Assembly: GCA_011524575.1 (NCBI GenBank)
Contig: WTKB01000134.1
Coordinates: 1-7,285 of the forward strand
Direction: 5' to 3'
DNA: 7,285 nt
DNA from: Aquimarina sp.
GTDB taxonomy: Bacteria > Bacteroidota > Bacteroidia > Flavobacteriales > Flavobacteriaceae
The position numbers were made by a program, and so were the translations under genes. The notes beneath the pieces were generated by a model. It was not told the origin of the DNA, made no database searches, and saw only the letters and a list, made by a program, of their open reading frames with translations. Positions 5,204-7,285 of the stretch are shown here, in pieces (position 1 is the stretch's first letter; each line of letters opens with the position of its first letter).

Positions 5204-7285
5204 TTAGTTAAAGTGATAACGTACTCCAAAATGGAATGCTCTTGGGTTTCCTACAGTATAACTATTTGCATTTCTCCATGGGCTAAAACTTGCACGGTTG
5301 GCGTATTGTTTATCAAGTATATTTAAAACATGTCCCCAAAATTCAAATTTCCTATAGGTATAGGAAGCTGTAAAATTAAAAATATTATGCCCAGCATAAG
5401 TTGTTGTTGTTGGGTTTGCTTCTGCGTTGGTGGCTTGGCCTTCAAAACTGGTATTGTACTTTCCTACTAGTTCATGGCTAATGGCAGTATTCAGTCCTTT
5501 GATGTATTTTGGCGTGTAATTTAAGCGTGTATTTCCAATAAGCTTAGGAGCGGTTTCTCTATCTGTATTTGAATAATCAATACCGTCATTAAAAAATCGT
5601 TTATAGGTATGATTGGCAAAACTTCCATTATGGCTTAGTGTAATTTCTTCGGTAGGCGAATAACTCACAGCATATTCTACTCCTAAAGATTGAGTTTTCC
5701 CTGCATTGGTGTTGTAAACAACATCTGCTTCATCTCGAATACTGATTAAAGTATCTTTACCATTTAAAGCATATAATGCCCAATCGAGTTTGAGTTTCTT
5801 ACTTAATACGAGGAAATATCCACCTAATTCAAAGTTTTCGTAGAAACTAGGTTTTAGGTTGATGTTTTCATCACTGTCTCTATAAAGGGTAGCTGTTTGT
5901 GGAGGAGTAAATCCTGTAGTGTAGTTCGCAAAGACCCCCATGTTTGTATTGAAGTTATAATTTATTCCTAATTTCGGAGCTAAATTATTCCAAGTATCTT
6001 TACGGTCTGCCTTAGCGTCTGCATCTGTAATCTGGTTATTAAAGTCGTACTCAAAGTAGTCTGCTCGAATAGCTCCTGTTATTATTAATTGGTCTAAAGG
6101 TTTATATTCTGCTTGTAAATAACTGGCTAAGTTGAGAATATTTGCATTATAATTTGCAATAAAATCGTCAGTGTTTACCGTGTATCCTGTATTAATTCGA
6201 GTAATGGGATCAAAAGTGATACTGGTGCTATTAGCCACGTATTTTTGTGGAGAAAAATCAGTAGAAATACCTCCAATAAGGCTCAGTACTTCTCCAAAAG
6301 GTTTGTATTTATGTTGAATAAGCCCTGCAAAACTTCTAAATTGATTGTTATTGATTTCTCCCGTTCCTCTAAATTGATTTATTTTATATGAAGGAATCTG
6401 CCCCATTTCGTTATACCTAAAAATCCCATTAAAAGTGGTTTTGTTAATTTCATTCCATCGGGTTTCGAGTGTACTTCTAAAACGGATGGCAAGGGCATCA
6501 CGTTCGGTATAAGTTTGATCACTTTCGTAGTTTTCTATGATATAGTCCTCTTCGTTAATTGATCCCGACATATCACTACGGTAATCAATAGCATCTAGTA
6601 CATTAGTTAATTGGGTACGATTTGATAACTTATGAGTAGTTTTAATGGTTGTTGCTGTTTTTTCGTAGTCTGAATGTCCCATAGGATTTTCTCCTAAAAA
6701 CTGATCTTTACGTTGGGCATAACTAGCAGCGATATAAATTCCCGTATTTTTGTTTAAATACGTACTTGCTTCTACACCAGTTTGTGTAATACCTAGTGTA
6801 TTCATTTCTAATTGTACGTTCCCTGTGAATTCTCGGGTAGGTTTTTTGGTAAGGAAGTTAAAACTTCCCCCAATGGCTTCACTTCCATAAATACTCGAGG
6901 CAGGTCCTTTAAGAACTTCTACACGCTCTATACTTAAACGGTTCATTTCTAATAGTGCATTGTGGTTAAATACCGAAGTGGGGCGTATAGGCAAACCATC
7001 TTCTAGGTATAGAAATAAACCTTTAGTAGATATTGGAGAACGTGCTGCCATAAAATGCTGCTCGTTACTACTTGCTGCTGATGTAGCTAGATAAACTCCA
7101 GAAGCATTGTTTACAATACTTTCTAATCCAATAGGTTTGATAGTTTGGATTTCTTTTTGAGAAATTACACTAATAGAAGCAGGTACTTCTTCACGTTTTT
7201 GTTTCTCTCGGTTACCAGAAATAACCACTTCTTTTAGTTTATTTTCAGGTTGTTGTTTTATTTTATTTTCTGTTTGATCTTGGGC
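5204..7285 (-). CDS. TonB-dependent outer-membrane receptor, probably for a ferric siderophore (5' end cut by right edge)
   Basis: The frame is open to the window edge, giving 693 residues; only the start codon and probably most of the signal peptide are missing. The first visible residues, AQDQTENK, look like the end of a signal peptide cleaved after A-Q. A GTG at 7228 is not the start, because it lies inside the TonB box region KLKEVVISG (about 16-24). The plug domain spans roughly 30-150 and includes VPASISVISQKEI, GLFLYLEDGLPIRPT and VEVLKGPASSIYGSEAIGG. The rest is a beta-barrel rich in alternating aromatic strands, ending in LNILDKQYANRA and the terminal strand FHFGVRYHFN, the signal for BAM-mediated insertion. 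Receptors of this type import ferric siderophores, or sometimes other chelates, using TonB-ExbBD energy. The directly following PepSY reductase favours a siderophore. No CarboxypepD_reg-like N-terminal extension is visible, unlike SusC-type receptors. Promoter and any Fur site lie outside the window. Confidence 0.92.
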   Translation of the reverse strand, partial: AQDQTENKIKQQPENKLKEVVISGNREKQKREEVPASISVISQKEIQTIKPIGLESIVNNASGVYLATSAASSNEQHFMAARSPISTKGLFLYLEDGLPIRPTSVFNHNALLEMNRLSIERVEVLKGPASSIYGSEAIGGSFNFLTKKPTREFTGNVQLEMNTLGITQTGVEASTYLNKNTGIYIAASYAQRKDQFLGENPMGHSDYEKTATTIKTTHKLSNRTQLTNVLDAIDYRSDMSGSINEEDYIIENYESDQTYTERDALAIRFRSTLETRWNEINKTTFNGIFRYNEMGQIPSYKINQFRGTGEINNNQFRSFAGLIQHKYKPFGEVLSLIGGISTDFSPQKYVANSTSITFDPITRINTGYTVNTDDFIANYNANILNLASYLQAEYKPLDQLIITGAIRADYFEYDFNNQITDADAKADRKDTWNNLAPKLGINYNFNTNMGVFANYTTGFTPPQTATLYRDSDENINLKPSFYENFELGGYFLVLSKKLKLDWALYALNGKDTLISIRDEADVVYNTNAGKTQSLGVEYAVSYSPTEEITLSHNGSFANHTYKRFFNDGIDYSNTDRETAPKLIGNTRLNYTPKYIKGLNTAISHELVGKYNTSFEGQATNAEANPTTTTYAGHNIFNFTASYTYRKFEFWGHVLNILDKQYANRASFSPWRNANSYTVGNPRAFHFGVRYHFN

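Overview
This AT-rich 7.3 kb window looks like chromosomal DNA of a Bacteroidota member, most likely a flavobacterium. The pointers are the low GC, genes with little Shine-Dalgarno sequence, a TAnnTTTG-type promoter element upstream of serS, secreted proteins whose signal peptides end in A-Q, and protein families typical of the phylum. No mobile element, tRNA, rRNA or CRISPR array was seen.

Layout, left to right. (1) Positions 1-496, minus strand: the first 165 codons of a secreted dipeptidyl-peptidase-IV-like (S9B) serine peptidase. The gene runs off the left edge, so its catalytic domain is not visible. (2) Positions 497-694: a divergent promoter region with a candidate serS promoter and a perfect 8-bp inverted repeat. 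(3) Positions 695-3787, plus strand: a complete serS (seryl-tRNA synthetase) followed after 30 nt by an exported TPR-repeat protein of unknown function, probably one transcript. (4) Positions 3788-3901: a short gap between convergent genes, with a small hairpin and an unusually C-rich patch. (5) Positions 3902-7285, minus strand: a TonB-dependent outer-membrane receptor (5' end cut by the right edge) followed after only 3 nt by a PepSY-type inner-membrane protein.

The receptor and the PepSY protein form the most informative functional unit. The receptor would bring a chelate, most likely a ferric siderophore, across the outer membrane. The PepSY protein carries four histidines at the ends of predicted membrane helices, as in the haem-containing siderophore reductases FoxB and FpvG, and would reduce the metal in the periplasm. 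The left part combines housekeeping (serS), a conserved exported repeat protein and peptide degradation outside the cytoplasm. I see no clearly unprecedented system here. The best leads are the substrate of the receptor/reductase pair, the role of the serS-linked TPR protein, and the inverted repeat between the divergent genes.
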